Assembly: GCA_030649955.1 (NCBI GenBank)
Contig: JAUSFD010000025.1
Span: 1 to 64,000, forward strand
Direction of reading: 5' to 3'
Length of the DNA stretch: 64,000 nt
DNA from: Candidatus Peregrinibacteria bacterium
GTDB lineage: Bacteria; Patescibacteriota; Gracilibacteria; Peribacterales; Peribacteraceae
The translations under genes were made by a program, and so were the position numbers. Numbering within the stretch: the stretch's first letter is position 1; every line of letters begins with the position of its first letter. Positions 26,247 to 35,528 of the stretch are shown in pieces. The notes below the pieces were generated by a model. The model did no database searches. It saw only the letters and a program-made list of their open reading frames with translations, and had not been told where the DNA came from.

Positions 26247-27182
26247 ATGGTAGAAATAAGAACCAATCACCCCGACGAAGTACCTGCCCTGCCTCTCGAC
26301 GTTGAGAGAGCAGGAGCAGAAGTCAGGCACGATTTGGCAAATTCTTTGGCGAGCAAAGGCGATGAATCGCAGCTGCAAAATACAATTGTTACTGCAGATG
26401 CAATCATCGAAGAGGAACGCCCCAAGCTTACAGCGCTCGTTGATGACAAAATCCTCACCCAAGAAGAGATGGATCGACTCATTATCCTGATGGGTGGTGG
26501 GAAGAAACTCGATACAATCCGAACCGGAATTCGCGCATTGGAGGCCAATCAAATTGCATGTAAAAGATTCAATACCTTGCCGGAGTTTCAATTACATATG
26601 GGTGTAATAGACAAAGAGGGTGTCCCCATCGGTCGCATGCCGGGTTTTGCCATCGGCACGTTTTCAGTAATGGCTGGGCAAAAGGAGCTCTTCTCTCGCA
26701 TAGCGGCACTCGATGTGTTGAATACACTCTTAGGTTACGGATCCCTTGAAGACTCAAAAGCACGCTGCTTGGATGAGCGAAAAAAAGCGGCATTCATACG
26801 TAAAGGCATCGAAGACGAACGTCCCATGCTTACTGCGCTCGTCGATAACAAAATTCTCACCCAAGAAGAGATGGATCGGCTTGTTGCCATGATGGGTGGT
26901 GACAGACAAAAAATGTGGGATATCCTAAGTGCCTTGAGATCACTGACAAGAATTCAAAAACACTTTGCCGATACTAGGAATGCTACACTCGCCAAATGCT
27001 TCCAGCTGCATGTTGATTCAACCGATGACGAGGATCGCATTGGAAGGATGCCCGGCGAAGCGATTGGTGCATTTATAGACCTAAAAAATTTAGGTGCTGC
27101 TGCTATCAATCAAAGCGCCGATTTTTTGAATCAATTGCTTGGGTTGCATTCCATTGAAGATACAGAAGGTGGAAAAGGGTGA
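26247..27182 (+). CDS. hypothetical protein with an internal tandem duplication
   Basis: A 311-residue soluble protein I do not recognise. It is two copies of a ~117-residue unit (about 54-170 and 187-304). Both carry ERP.LTALVD.KILTQEEMDRL, then MGG, FQLH, GRMPG.AIG.F and LN.LLG..S.ED. The matches are scattered along the full unit, so the copies have diverged but keep a shared fold. The KILTQEEMDRLI segment resembles an EF-hand-like or short helical hairpin, without proof. No signal peptide or membrane span. The gene is AT-richer than average and lies between the helicase cluster and tRNA-Ser. Confidence 0.75.
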   Translation: MVEIRTNHPDEVPALPLDVERAGAEVRHDLANSLASKGDESQLQNTIVTADAIIEEERPKLTALVDDKILTQEEMDRLIILMGGGKKLDTIRTGIRALEANQIACKRFNTLPEFQLHMGVIDKEGVPIGRMPGFAIGTFSVMAGQKELFSRIAALDVLNTLLGYGSLEDSKARCLDERKKAAFIRKGIEDERPMLTALVDNKILTQEEMDRLVAMMGGDRQKMWDILSALRSLTRIQKHFADTRNATLAKCFQLHVDSTDDEDRIGRMPGEAIGAFIDLKNLGAAAINQSADFLNQLLGLHSIEDTEGGKG

Positions 27183-27362
27183 TGTGATCACAGCATTCTG
27201 CAACCGACTGTGCTTGCGTTCCTTTATGCAGCAAGTAGATAGGAGAGTGGGTCACCCCATAACCGCAGCTTCCCCTATGTATGTGGGTCCATTCGGCCCA
27301 AAACATCATGCCCCTCGGCTCGTCGCTGCGCTCCTCGCTCGGGACACTCACCTCGTATGGAA

Positions 27363-27408
27363 GTGGCCGAAGGCCACGAGCGAGCCTCGTGAACGAAGTG
27401 AACGAGGC
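27363..27408. repeat. hairpins downstream of tRNA-Ser
   Basis: GTGGCC-gaa-GGCCAC (27363-27377) and GCCTCGT...ACGAGGC (27384-27390 with 27402-27408) form two stems, the second made of gtgaacga words. They lie just beyond the tRNA 3' end and could end its transcript. The rest of 27183-27362 shows no gene. Confidence 0.5.
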
Positions 27409-27416
27409 GAGTCGAG

Positions 27417-27506
<90 letters not shown>

Positions 27507-27630
27507 GTACGTACTTGACATTGAACAATGAAAGTCCTGGAAGGACAAGATATTCCCAGAAGCCCTAGAGGAAGTCACGCGGGAAGTGGCTCTCCTCATG
27601 GCTTTCATCGCAGGGATGCAGGGTCTGCGC

Positions 27631-27999
27631 TCACTCCTCGGTGCAAGAACCCGTCATGATCTCCTCGGGCACACCGTACGTTCGGTAGTCATCGCAGGAA
27701 CCGAGGCCGTTCCCCTGGAGTTCCGCTGGGAGATCCCAGGATCCATCCTCCTGCTGTATGCCAACGAAGACGAAGCCCGAGCCAGGTTCATCCTTCACGG
27801 ATACAGAACCCTGCACGAAGTTCTCCACCCTCTTCATAACCTGGAGATCGAGCTCTTCAACACTCACAGACAACTGTGCTGCCACCCCCTGCTGCAGCAC
27901 AGACATCTCTTCAGACGTGAGGACTAGTGGTTCACTCGAGCTGGAGCACCCACTCAGGAGTACGAATGCAACGATCGATACTGGTAGTGCGTTCTTCAT
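27631..27999 (-). CDS. small lipoprotein
   Basis: A 122-residue exported protein. The signal peptide MKNALPVSIVAFVLLSGC has lipobox LLSGC followed by SSSSE, so it should be membrane-anchored and outside the cytoplasm. The mature region contains VLQQGVAAQLSVSVEELDLQVMKR, a segment common in small Candidate Phyla Radiation lipoproteins, and later a cysteine pair (SCDDY; GSCTEE). No function is recognised. The start at 27999 is set by the signal peptide. It lies between tRNA-Ser and a small membrane-protein gene on the same strand. Confidence 0.75.
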   Translation of the reverse strand: MKNALPVSIVAFVLLSGCSSSSEPLVLTSEEMSVLQQGVAAQLSVSVEELDLQVMKRVENFVQGSVSVKDEPGSGFVFVGIQQEDGSWDLPAELQGNGLGSCDDYRTYGVPEEIMTGSCTEE

Positions 28000-28057
28000 A
28001 GGAGAGAGAGAGGAACGAAATCCAAGAATGATGGAGTATATCCAGAGCGTGGTTGAG

Positions 28058-28312
28058 CTACTTCCCGTTGCACATCTCGCACTTCCCGCCAGCACAGTAC
28101 TTGAGCTGGTGGACGGTGAGGGAGACGGAGATCACGAAGGCCATGATGGCGAGCGAGCCGGTCATGCTGCCGAAGACGAAGCCCGTGGAGGGCATATGCG
28201 ACTTGAGGACACCGAGGAACGCCGCGAGGCTCGCGAGTGTGAGGAGTACGAGGACGAGCATGTTGCACGCGAGGCACGCGCCGGTGTGCGGGGACTTCTT
28301 CTTGAAGAGCAT
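28058..28312 (-). CDS. small two-helix membrane protein with cysteine motifs
   Basis: An 84-residue protein with two transmembrane helices (MLVLVLLTLASLAAFLGVL and GSMTGSLAIMAFVISVSLTV). A CLAC pair lies before the first helix, and a C-terminal CAGGKCEMC cluster follows the second. Both cysteine groups fall on the same side of the membrane, probably the cytoplasm given KKK at the N-terminus, so they could bind one metal ion. Homology is unknown to me. The ATG at 28312 is chosen by the membrane topology; the frame is open far upstream but antisense to pheT. Confidence 0.7.
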   Translation of the reverse strand: MLFKKKSPHTGACLACNMLVLVLLTLASLAAFLGVLKSHMPSTGFVFGSMTGSLAIMAFVISVSLTVHQLKYCAGGKCEMCNGK

Positions 28313-28384
28313 GGGGGATCGGGAAGGGATGGGGAGAAAGTACTCTCCTCCTGAATTCTCTGCAATAGAGGCGCTGTGCATGGA

Positions 28385-28495
28385 AGTGGATAGTGGACAA
28401 TGGATAACGGACAATACTGAAACGGCACCGATGCACGAAGGAACTCCACTTTCCTTGCTAGTGTATTGTCCACTGTCCACTATCCACTGTCCGTT
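28385..28495. repeat. short-word palindrome, tgtccac class
   Basis: Left arm (28385-28415) of ggacaat/ggata words and right arm (28465-28495) of tgtccac/tatccac words are roughly reverse complements. It lies between divergent genes, upstream of pheT. Confidence 0.85.
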
Positions 28496-28519
28496 CATCC
28501 GTACTAGCAATGCTGAGGA

Positions 28520-28528
28520 TGTTATACT
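28520..28528 (+). promoter_or_regulatory. extended -10 promoter of pheT, leaderless
   Basis: TGTTATACT ends 6 nt before the pheT ATG. It is among the clearest leaderless promoters in the window. Confidence 0.7.
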
Positions 28529-28534
28529 CGTCCC

Positions 28535-30925
28535 ATGAAGATCTCCCTGAACTGGCTCTCGGACTTCGTCGAGCTCACGGAGCGCGATCCCAAGGTGATT
28601 GCGGACCGCGTGACCGAGGGGACGGCGGAGGTGGATGAGGTGACCGTGCAGGGGGAGCTCTTGGAGAAGTGCGTGGTCGGGAAAGTCCTCTCTGTGACCA
28701 AGCATCCGCAGGCGGACAGGCTCTCGCTGTGCGAGGTGATGACGGATAAAGGGAAGAAGCGCGTCGTCTGCGGAGGAACAAATCTCCGCGTCGGCATGCG
28801 CGTTGCGTTCGCGCACGTGGGTGCGCGCGTGCGCTGGCACGGCACGGAGATAACGACCCTCGAGAAGACGAAGATCCGCAGCGAGGAGAGCGAGGGGATG
28901 ATCTGCGCTGCGGAGGAACTCGATCTCTCCACCCAGTTCCCAGAATCGAAGGAGCGCGTGATCATCGACATGGGCGATGGGGATGCGGATGTGGGGAAGC
29001 CCCTCAAGCGAGTGCTCGGACTCGATGACGTCGTCCTGCACATCGACAACCATGCCATCACACAGCGCCCAGACCTGTTCTCGCATGTCGGCTTCGCGCG
29101 GGAGTTCGTGGCCCTAGGCCTCGCGAGGTGGCGTAAGCAGCCGCTCAAGAAGCGTCCCATTTTCTCGAAGGCTGCCATGCCCTTCGCATTCAAGAATGAC
29201 ATCCCGACCCTCGTCCCGCGGTACGCGTCGTGCATCATCCAGATCGACAGTGCGGGGAAGACACCGGAGTGGATGGAGCGACGACTCACGGCAACGGGGT
29301 GGCGGCTCGTGAATCTCCCCGTCGACATCACGAACTACGTCGCAATGGAGACGGGCATGCCACTCCACAGCTTCGATGCAGATGATCTGAAGGGAACCGT
29401 CCACATCTGCCAATCGAAGAAGGGGGAGAAAATCACAACCCTCGATGAGGTCGCGCGCCCACTGCCGGACGGCGCGATCGTGCTCAGTGATGATGAGGGA
29501 ATCTTCGACCTCATGGGCATCATGGGGGGACTCCGGAGTTCGACGAAGGCGACGACAAAGCGGATCTACCTGCACTCAACGATCGTGGATCCCGTCTCTA
29601 TCCGCCGCGCGATCATTGCTACAGGCCACCGCACGGATGCCGCAACGGTGTACGAGAAGGGCATTCCTAGAGTCACCTGCATGCTGGGATTCACTCGCGC
29701 ACTGGAGCTCATCCTTGAGCTCGTCCCCGGGGCGCGCATCGTATCGAAGATGGAGGAGTGGGGTGACGACGGGAAGGGGAAGCCGATTGCAGTTAGTGTT
29801 GCGCGTGCACAGCGGACACTGGGTGAAGATATTCCCGCGAAGACGATGACACGCATCCTCACGGACCTGGGATGCACAGTGAAGTCCGCAGGATCAAAGG
29901 CAAAGGGCACGACGCTCACCGTCACTCCTCCCCTCTTCCGCTTGGGAGACATGCGCGGGGAGCACGACGTGATCGAGGAAATCGGGCGCATCTACGGCTA
30001 CAACACGATTGCCGTCACCATGCCTGCTGCGTCCATCGATCCGCAGCCACGGGATAAGCGGGTGCACTGGATGCGCGAATACCTCAAGGAGGAAGGCTAC
30101 ACAGAGATCCTCCCGCTCTCCCTTGTTGGAGCTTCACTCCTCCGGAAGGCGGAGCTGGATCCCGCGGAAGCGATTGCGATCCAGAACCCCATTGGAGAGG
30201 AAGAGAGTCTCTTCCAAACATCGACGCTTCCGCGATTACTCGAGCATGCGCAGAGAAATCTCCTCACAGCAGACGGTGAATTGAAGACATTCCTCTGGGG
30301 TCATGTGCTGCGCGCAGGGGGCATCGAGCACACAGAGATGAGCATGCTGCTCTGGTGCAGGGAGGAGAAGGATCTCAAGAGTGCAGCCCTCCTGACCTTG
30401 AAGGAGAATCTCCTCTACGCGCTCTCGCCTCTGGGACTCAGCGTGTCCGTGACGCATAGGAAAGACGCGCCACTCTTCGCTCACCCAGGGCGCGACGCGG
30501 ACATCCGCGTCGAGGGCGTCACGATGGGCCAGCTCTACGAACTGCATCCCAAGATCGCGCAGCGCTTTGATCTCCTGGGACGCGCGGCGATCGCAACGAT
30601 CGATCTGGATTCGCTCTTCTCCCTCCCAGTGAAGACGAAGGTCGTCTCTCCTCTGCCCCTCTTCCCTGCGGTCACGTACGACATCACCGCCCGCATGGCG
30701 CACGCCAAAGCCATCGACTCGCTCCTGAAGAAACTGGAGTCCAGCCACGAGCTCCTGGAAAAGGCGCAGATTGCAGATCTCTACGCCGGGACAGGGATGG
30801 AGAAGGGGAAGTACAACGTGACGATCCGCTGCACGTACCGGTCACCGGAGCGCACGCTCCGGGAGGATGAAGCGCAAGCGGCACATAAGACTGTGGAGGA
30901 GTTGGTGACGGAGTACGCGAAGTAA
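28535..30925 (+). CDS. pheT: phenylalanyl-tRNA synthetase beta subunit
   Basis: A 796-residue PheT of normal length. With PheS it charges tRNA-Phe as an alpha2-beta2 enzyme. An N-terminal MKISLNWLSDFVEL is followed by the EMAP-like tRNA-binding domain with KHPQADRLSLCEV (about 57-70), the B3/B4 editing region (NHAITQRPDLFSHVGFAREF; VDITNYVAMETGMPLHSFD), the B5 domain with GDMRGEHDVIEEIGRIYGYN, and a C-terminal ferredoxin-fold anticodon-binding domain ending TVRCTYRSPERTLR-like. pheS is not next to it, so the subunits are transcribed apart. The ATG is backed by a -10 box 6 nt upstream. Confidence 0.96.
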   Translation: MKISLNWLSDFVELTERDPKVIADRVTEGTAEVDEVTVQGELLEKCVVGKVLSVTKHPQADRLSLCEVMTDKGKKRVVCGGTNLRVGMRVAFAHVGARVRWHGTEITTLEKTKIRSEESEGMICAAEELDLSTQFPESKERVIIDMGDGDADVGKPLKRVLGLDDVVLHIDNHAITQRPDLFSHVGFAREFVALGLARWRKQPLKKRPIFSKAAMPFAFKNDIPTLVPRYASCIIQIDSAGKTPEWMERRLTATGWRLVNLPVDITNYVAMETGMPLHSFDADDLKGTVHICQSKKGEKITTLDEVARPLPDGAIVLSDDEGIFDLMGIMGGLRSSTKATTKRIYLHSTIVDPVSIRRAIIATGHRTDAATVYEKGIPRVTCMLGFTRALELILELVPGARIVSKMEEWGDDGKGKPIAVSVARAQRTLGEDIPAKTMTRILTDLGCTVKSAGSKAKGTTLTVTPPLFRLGDMRGEHDVIEEIGRIYGYNTIAVTMPAASIDPQPRDKRVHWMREYLKEEGYTEILPLSLVGASLLRKAELDPAEAIAIQNPIGEEESLFQTSTLPRLLEHAQRNLLTADGELKTFLWGHVLRAGGIEHTEMSMLLWCREEKDLKSAALLTLKENLLYALSPLGLSVSVTHRKDAPLFAHPGRDADIRVEGVTMGQLYELHPKIAQRFDLLGRAAIATIDLDSLFSLPVKTKVVSPLPLFPAVTYDITARMAHAKAIDSLLKKLESSHELLEKAQIADLYAGTGMEKGKYNVTIRCTYRSPERTLREDEAQAAHKTVEELVTEYAK

Positions 30926-30934
30926 GCGTAAACC

Positions 30935-31017
30935 CGTTTATTCGTTTATTGGTTTACTCGTTTATTCGAGTGCTCATCTTATTCAAGTAAACGAATCAAC
31001 GAGTAAACGAATAAACG
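30935..31017. repeat. short-word palindrome, cgtttact class
   Basis: Left arm 30935-30969 (cgtttatt, cgtttatt, ggtttact, cgtttatt) and right arm 30985-31017 (aagtaaac, gaatcaac, gagtaaac, gaataaac) flank a short loop. It lies between the tandem genes pheT and the adenosyltransferase gene. Confidence 0.88.
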
Positions 31018-31055
31018 TCCGAAGAGGACAAAACACCGTCAGCAACACCTCCCCG

Positions 31056-31064
31056 TGGTACACT
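31056..31064 (+). promoter_or_regulatory. extended -10 promoter, leaderless
   Basis: TGGTACACT ends 7 nt before the ATG at 31072. Confidence 0.6.
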
Positions 31065-31071
31065 GACACCA

Positions 31072-31611
31072 ATGGGTATCGTCACCAAAACCGGCGACAA
31101 AGGAACCACTGGCCTTTATGGCGGGAAGCGCGTGTCGAAGGGCTCCGTGCGCCTCCACGCCTACGGCTCGGTGGATGAACTCAACGCAATCCTGGGAGTC
31201 ATCCTCGCAGAGGAGGGATTGAGTGAGAATCTCCGCGATCAACTGATCGAGACACAGAGATTCCTCTTCCGCGTCGGTGCCGATCTCGCAACACCGGAAG
31301 TCGACAATGCAGCGAAGGTGAAGCGCATCGAAGCAGCGGATACAGAGCGCGTGGAGAAATGGATTGCGATCCTCGAACTCACCCTCCCCCCGCTCACGCG
31401 CTTCATCCTCCCCAGCGGCTCGCGCGCAGGATCGCTCCTCCATCAAGCGCGCACCGTCTGCAGGCGAGCCGAGCGATGGGTAGCAACTCTCGGGGAGCAG
31501 GAGCAAGTGAACGGGGAGCTCCTCATCTGCCTGAATCGATTGAGCGATTACCTCTTCCTCGCCGCGCGTGCGGCGAATAGGGCAGCAGGGGCGGAGGAGA
31601 TGGAGGTCTAA
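31072..31611 (+). CDS. PduO-type ATP:cob(I)alamin adenosyltransferase
   Basis: A 179-residue enzyme that transfers the adenosyl group of ATP to cob(I)alamin, making coenzyme B12. The N-terminal nucleotide loop TKTGDKGTTGLYGGKRVSK is diagnostic. YGSVDELNAILG, the central FRVGADLATP, the ILPSGSRAGSLLHQARTVCRRAER signature (the Arg and Glu of RRAER bind ATP) and the C-terminal NRLSDYLFLAARAANR follow. No B12 synthesis gene or B12-dependent enzyme is in the window. A cell without the corrin pathway would use salvaged cobalamin, perhaps for a class II ribonucleotide reductase elsewhere. Confidence 0.94.
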   Translation: MGIVTKTGDKGTTGLYGGKRVSKGSVRLHAYGSVDELNAILGVILAEEGLSENLRDQLIETQRFLFRVGADLATPEVDNAAKVKRIEAADTERVEKWIAILELTLPPLTRFILPSGSRAGSLLHQARTVCRRAERWVATLGEQEQVNGELLICLNRLSDYLFLAARAANRAAGAEEMEV

Positions 31612-31652
31612 CCGACGGAGAATATTAAATAGGGGAATATTCGAATCTCAAA

Positions 31653-34600
31653 TCAATCGCCGTTCCCATTCTCTAATCCAATAAATTTGGCGTCTTCCTG
31701 ATGGAGTGTGTTCTCATCAGCAATGCCATCGTTAATGAGATGGAACATTACACGTTGTGTCTGCAAATTCTTACTCTGCACCTGATCATACGTCCCCTGC
31801 TCGAAGAAAGCTTGGTACGCTGTCTGCCAGGGATTTTTCTGCTCCTCTTCATCATCATGTTCCTCCTCCGGTGGCCTGCCGGAGCCTTCGTACTCCTCCC
31901 ACGTGCCACCTTCTTGCTTACGCACCCATTTCTTCTTCATGCGCTCGAGGAAACGAGTTGGGTATAGGGCCTGCATCTGATAATACTGCACGGCCGCGTG
32001 AGTCTGATGACTTGCATCGATACGGTGAGTGCGATCTTCAGCCTGAATATCCTCCTTGCAGTCGCTCGGAAGATCATCGTAAATTGTTGCCTTTCCGGCG
32101 GTGAAGGTACTACCCACAGAACCTGCTGCATAGGTTGCAATGAGAATCTTCCGTTCAGGAATGTATTGGAACATGTGCCGTTCGTAATCGAGAACGAGCA
32201 TCGGCTCTCCATTCGAATCTTCAATGGGTAATCCTTCCTTCAGAGAGAATAATTTTGGTTTGTTTGTAAGAGGATTTCGAACGTACCCCTGTCGTGAAGT
32301 TTGCCCTATGTACAGCACCGGCTGATATCCCTCGAAGATCTCTGCATACTTCTGTGCTTGTGCTTCGTACATGCAGAATAGTACGACTTTGCGACCATCG
32401 CGAATGCACTTGTGAACAATGCGCTTCATCTGCTCTGTCTTGGGGTCCTCTCCTGATCGGTCATTGATAAATGATGGATTATTAATCGTCTGACGATAGG
32501 CATGCATTTTCGCGAATCCATGTTTCGTCCGCAGACCGTCCTCTTCATGGATTTTATCCTTCGGGATGTACTTCCCGTTCCTCCTACACCAGGTTGGCCA
32601 ATCGAGGAACATTTCGTAGACCGCTTGCGCCTGCTTCTCCGTCGTTTCGAACTTGCCCAGCACCCCGGGAGAGATGTGCTCCTTTTTTGGAAGACAATGC
32701 AATTGCTCCTCTAAGGGCAACTCTGGATTGATTTCCTCCATCACCTCGTACTTCCGGAAACGGAGCGTGTATTGATCGACAATGAGTTTCAGTTGTTTCA
32801 GGGCGGCAGGATCATTACTTGGGAATGCTTTCCGGAATGCTTCATCGCTGCGAAACTCCGAGCGACCAGGATCCAACGTATGGAGCATGCGTCGCAGTTC
32901 CACTGGATTGCGAGCAAGAGTGGCCGTTACATTGATCACGAACTTGTGCTTGAGCATCCTAGCTCCCTTGCTCTGCTCAGAGTGCTCATTCTTGCGGCTA
33001 TGCGCTTCGTCGTGAACTACAATCGTCTGTTCATCACTAATAAGCTGGAACCGTTCTTTATCCTCGATATTTCGCAAATACTGCACATTCGTCACGATGC
33101 GCTTGTGATGATTCCTGCGTAACGTTTCTTTCCGCTGCATGTGTCCCGACTCATGTAAAACGAGCAAATCTGTCTGTTCAAGACTTGCATCCGCCTCCTC
33201 ACGCCATGCTCCTACAACACTATTGGGAGTAAAGATTGCTGCCTTGCGATCTGCGACCACTGCCCACACGGTGCGCGTCTTGCCAAGACCCGGATCATTG
33301 CAAAGGTTGATGCCATTTTTCCCACTGTCGATCGCCTGTCGAATCTTGTAGGCGCAGTACTTTTGGAAGAACATGAGCGACCCCTCTTGGACATTGGGCA
33401 ACTGCGCAGCGTCGATCCATTCAAAATTGTTGAGCACCTGTTTGATGATGCGTCGTAGAGCAGGATGCTTCGTCGTTTCCAGGAGTCGAGAAACATATTG
33501 CTCGCCTTCCTCAAATGATTTGCTGAATTTCTTGATCAATGTCCTCTCCATGCACTCTGCGAGGAATTCTTGTCTTCCCGGGTCTTCGGCAATCTGCTTT
33601 GTGAGGCTGGCACCAAGTTGTTCCAGTAATTTCACGAGCGCAGCAACATCATCCGGCTTGTCAGTTTGTTGTACAGTGATTCCTTTTGATGTGTCGCTGC
33701 GGAGATTCTTCTCACGATGAAGCGCAAGCCACATGATTTCATTTGTTTTGCCGATGGCCAATGGAATGGTAACAGTAAATGTTCCGTCAGGTGCGACGGG
33801 CACGCGACGTCTCCATGTGCCATAGATGTAGACGCAGTCAGAGCCGGACGCTCTTCCGGTCAATGTCGCTATTTTCTCTCCGGTCTTGGCGGGAATCTTA
33901 CTTATGATTTCAACGTCCGGCAATTTCGGCTTCCATTGTAGATACTGGTCGAGCTGGCTGGGACCACTGCCATGCAGTCCTTTGAAACTGCGAATGACGA
34001 TGCGATTGATTTCTTCGTCGCTCAATTCCTTATGTGCAAATTGGAGGTAAAGTTTCAACTTCATTTCTCCGCCCGGTTGATTGCGAAAGAATGCAACGAC
34101 TTCTTCTAATTTGAGCTGAGAAAATTGTTCAAATTCGACATCTTCTCTCCCTTCCTCTCCTAAATCGGCCAAGAGTTTTGCTTCCTCAAAACTGTAACCA
34201 GCTGCCAGACATTCAACAAAATGGACGCATTTCTTCGATATCGTCCAATCTCTCCAAAGCGCATGCCCGACTTGTGACAAAAATCTGCGCGCAGAATCAT
34301 AATATACATTCTCACCATCTTTGATTATTTTTTTCTGTGCATCGTATAGGTTCCCGTTGCATGCGTTCAGAAGAGCTTTGGCCATGGATGAGGTGAACGC
34401 GGGCGGCGCAGGAAGCAGCTTATCTTTTTGCTTCTCATGTTTTTTTTCTTCACGATCAATCGATTTTTTTACTGCCTCATGAGTTTTACCAGTTGCGATC
34501 CCTTTTATATAAGACACACCTCTTCGTCCCCAATGAATGAAGTCTCCCCAGACAGCAAGTGAAATTCGCCTGCAATAAGCGCTAGGAGAATCCTGATACT

Positions 34601-35528
34601 TTTTCCTTTGTATATTGATTGTATATCGTCTGGTATCTTGCACACGAATTGGTTTGCAAGCAGTCAAAAATTCTTGGGCAATCGCAGGCGTAAGATTCAA
34701 AGGGTCTGGAAGTGTCAGGATCTTGTTGTTTTCTAAGTCATTGATCTTTCGTAGTGCATCTTCGTGACTAAATTGCATAGCAATATATTCAACATACTTT
34801 ATCGACTTATATGCCTCACCCTTGTTTTTCCAAATACGTTGTCCAATACGCTGAATCAGAGCACTGGGTGACTCACAAAAATCTTTGCCACTCACACTAA
34901 AATTTCGCTTTTTTGAATCTCTAGAGCTAATTTTCCTACCACAAGCAGAAAGAAATGTTGTACACATCAAAGGCGTCAGATCGGGTGGAGCAGGTAGCGA
35001 TGATCCTGCTTGCTCAATTTTTTCACTTACACTTGAGAAAGCTTCTTCGTGATTTTTCCCTGACTCAATTTGTTCTATGTAACGACTTGCAAATGACATT
35101 TTTCCCGCAAGACCGAAAAGTGCATGTTTTACGCGTTGTATAAGGAGACGCGGGGCATCTTCGTATTGTATCCCATTCACAAAAAATTTACGTCGTTTGC
35201 CATCCGAGGGGGGTAATTTTCCATTACAAATTTTTCTGAGTTCTCGAATCATTTCAGTAGTAAGTGCTGGTGGATGAGGGAGTTTGGGTAATACTGAGGT
35301 CTCGGTTACGCTATTTGCTGCTCTTCTAAATTTGAGAATTGCACACCGTATGTTCTTTTCTTCACCGCTGATTAGGGCTTCGTGCAGTCGTGCAGCCGCA
35401 TCATTGATGCAGTCTTTGATTTCCCCATCGATTTTCCTTTGGAATGCCTCTTGAATTTCCTCCGCAAGTTCTTCTTTCTCAGGGAGATCCGAAGTTGCGA
35501 GGACCCTTAAAGTGTCCTTAATATCCAC
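31653..35528 (-). CDS. giant SNF2/DEAH-type helicase with four N-terminal repeats
   Basis: A 1291-residue protein. Residues about 86-165, 181-262, 275-355 and 375-455 are four copies of an ~80-residue unit (P..LT..M...LL.AC.GK, then YxDSPSALxxRIG.ALW, then YIE.IA.G.SHEEA). Residues about 540-620 look like an Ig-type beta-sandwich (VPVAPDGTFTVTIPLAIG). The helicase follows: Walker A DPGLGKTRT (about 745-753), DEAH box VVHDEAHS (840-843), VTATLARNP, and a C-terminal lobe (RKVVLFCMYEAQAQKYAEIF, then AEDRTHRIDASHQ). Probably a DNA translocase; SNF2 proteins also serve in phage defence. The gene is visibly AT-richer than its surroundings. GTG start at 35528. Confidence 0.85.
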   Translation of the reverse strand: MDIKDTLRVLATSDLPEKEELAEEIQEAFQRKIDGEIKDCINDAAARLHEALISGEEKNIRCAILKFRRAANSVTETSVLPKLPHPPALTTEMIRELRKICNGKLPPSDGKRRKFFVNGIQYEDAPRLLIQRVKHALFGLAGKMSFASRYIEQIESGKNHEEAFSSVSEKIEQAGSSLPAPPDLTPLMCTTFLSACGRKISSRDSKKRNFSVSGKDFCESPSALIQRIGQRIWKNKGEAYKSIKYVEYIAMQFSHEDALRKINDLENNKILTLPDPLNLTPAIAQEFLTACKPIRVQDTRRYTINIQRKKYQDSPSAYCRRISLAVWGDFIHWGRRGVSYIKGIATGKTHEAVKKSIDREEKKHEKQKDKLLPAPPAFTSSMAKALLNACNGNLYDAQKKIIKDGENVYYDSARRFLSQVGHALWRDWTISKKCVHFVECLAAGYSFEEAKLLADLGEEGREDVEFEQFSQLKLEEVVAFFRNQPGGEMKLKLYLQFAHKELSDEEINRIVIRSFKGLHGSGPSQLDQYLQWKPKLPDVEIISKIPAKTGEKIATLTGRASGSDCVYIYGTWRRRVPVAPDGTFTVTIPLAIGKTNEIMWLALHREKNLRSDTSKGITVQQTDKPDDVAALVKLLEQLGASLTKQIAEDPGRQEFLAECMERTLIKKFSKSFEEGEQYVSRLLETTKHPALRRIIKQVLNNFEWIDAAQLPNVQEGSLMFFQKYCAYKIRQAIDSGKNGINLCNDPGLGKTRTVWAVVADRKAAIFTPNSVVGAWREEADASLEQTDLLVLHESGHMQRKETLRRNHHKRIVTNVQYLRNIEDKERFQLISDEQTIVVHDEAHSRKNEHSEQSKGARMLKHKFVINVTATLARNPVELRRMLHTLDPGRSEFRSDEAFRKAFPSNDPAALKQLKLIVDQYTLRFRKYEVMEEINPELPLEEQLHCLPKKEHISPGVLGKFETTEKQAQAVYEMFLDWPTWCRRNGKYIPKDKIHEEDGLRTKHGFAKMHAYRQTINNPSFINDRSGEDPKTEQMKRIVHKCIRDGRKVVLFCMYEAQAQKYAEIFEGYQPVLYIGQTSRQGYVRNPLTNKPKLFSLKEGLPIEDSNGEPMLVLDYERHMFQYIPERKILIATYAAGSVGSTFTAGKATIYDDLPSDCKEDIQAEDRTHRIDASHQTHAAVQYYQMQALYPTRFLERMKKKWVRKQEGGTWEEYEGSGRPPEEEHDDEEEQKNPWQTAYQAFFEQGTYDQVQSKNLQTQRVMFHLINDGIADENTLHQEDAKFIGLENGNGD

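Noticed and set aside
28313-29086. Upstream extension of the small cysteine membrane protein to 342 codons
   Set aside because: The extension is antisense to pheT and crosses the tgtccac palindrome; only the last 84 codons look like a protein.
31018-31071. Cobalamin riboswitch before the adenosyltransferase gene
   Set aside because: The gap between the palindrome and the gene is about 55 nt and contains a leaderless-type promoter, leaving no room for a riboswitch.
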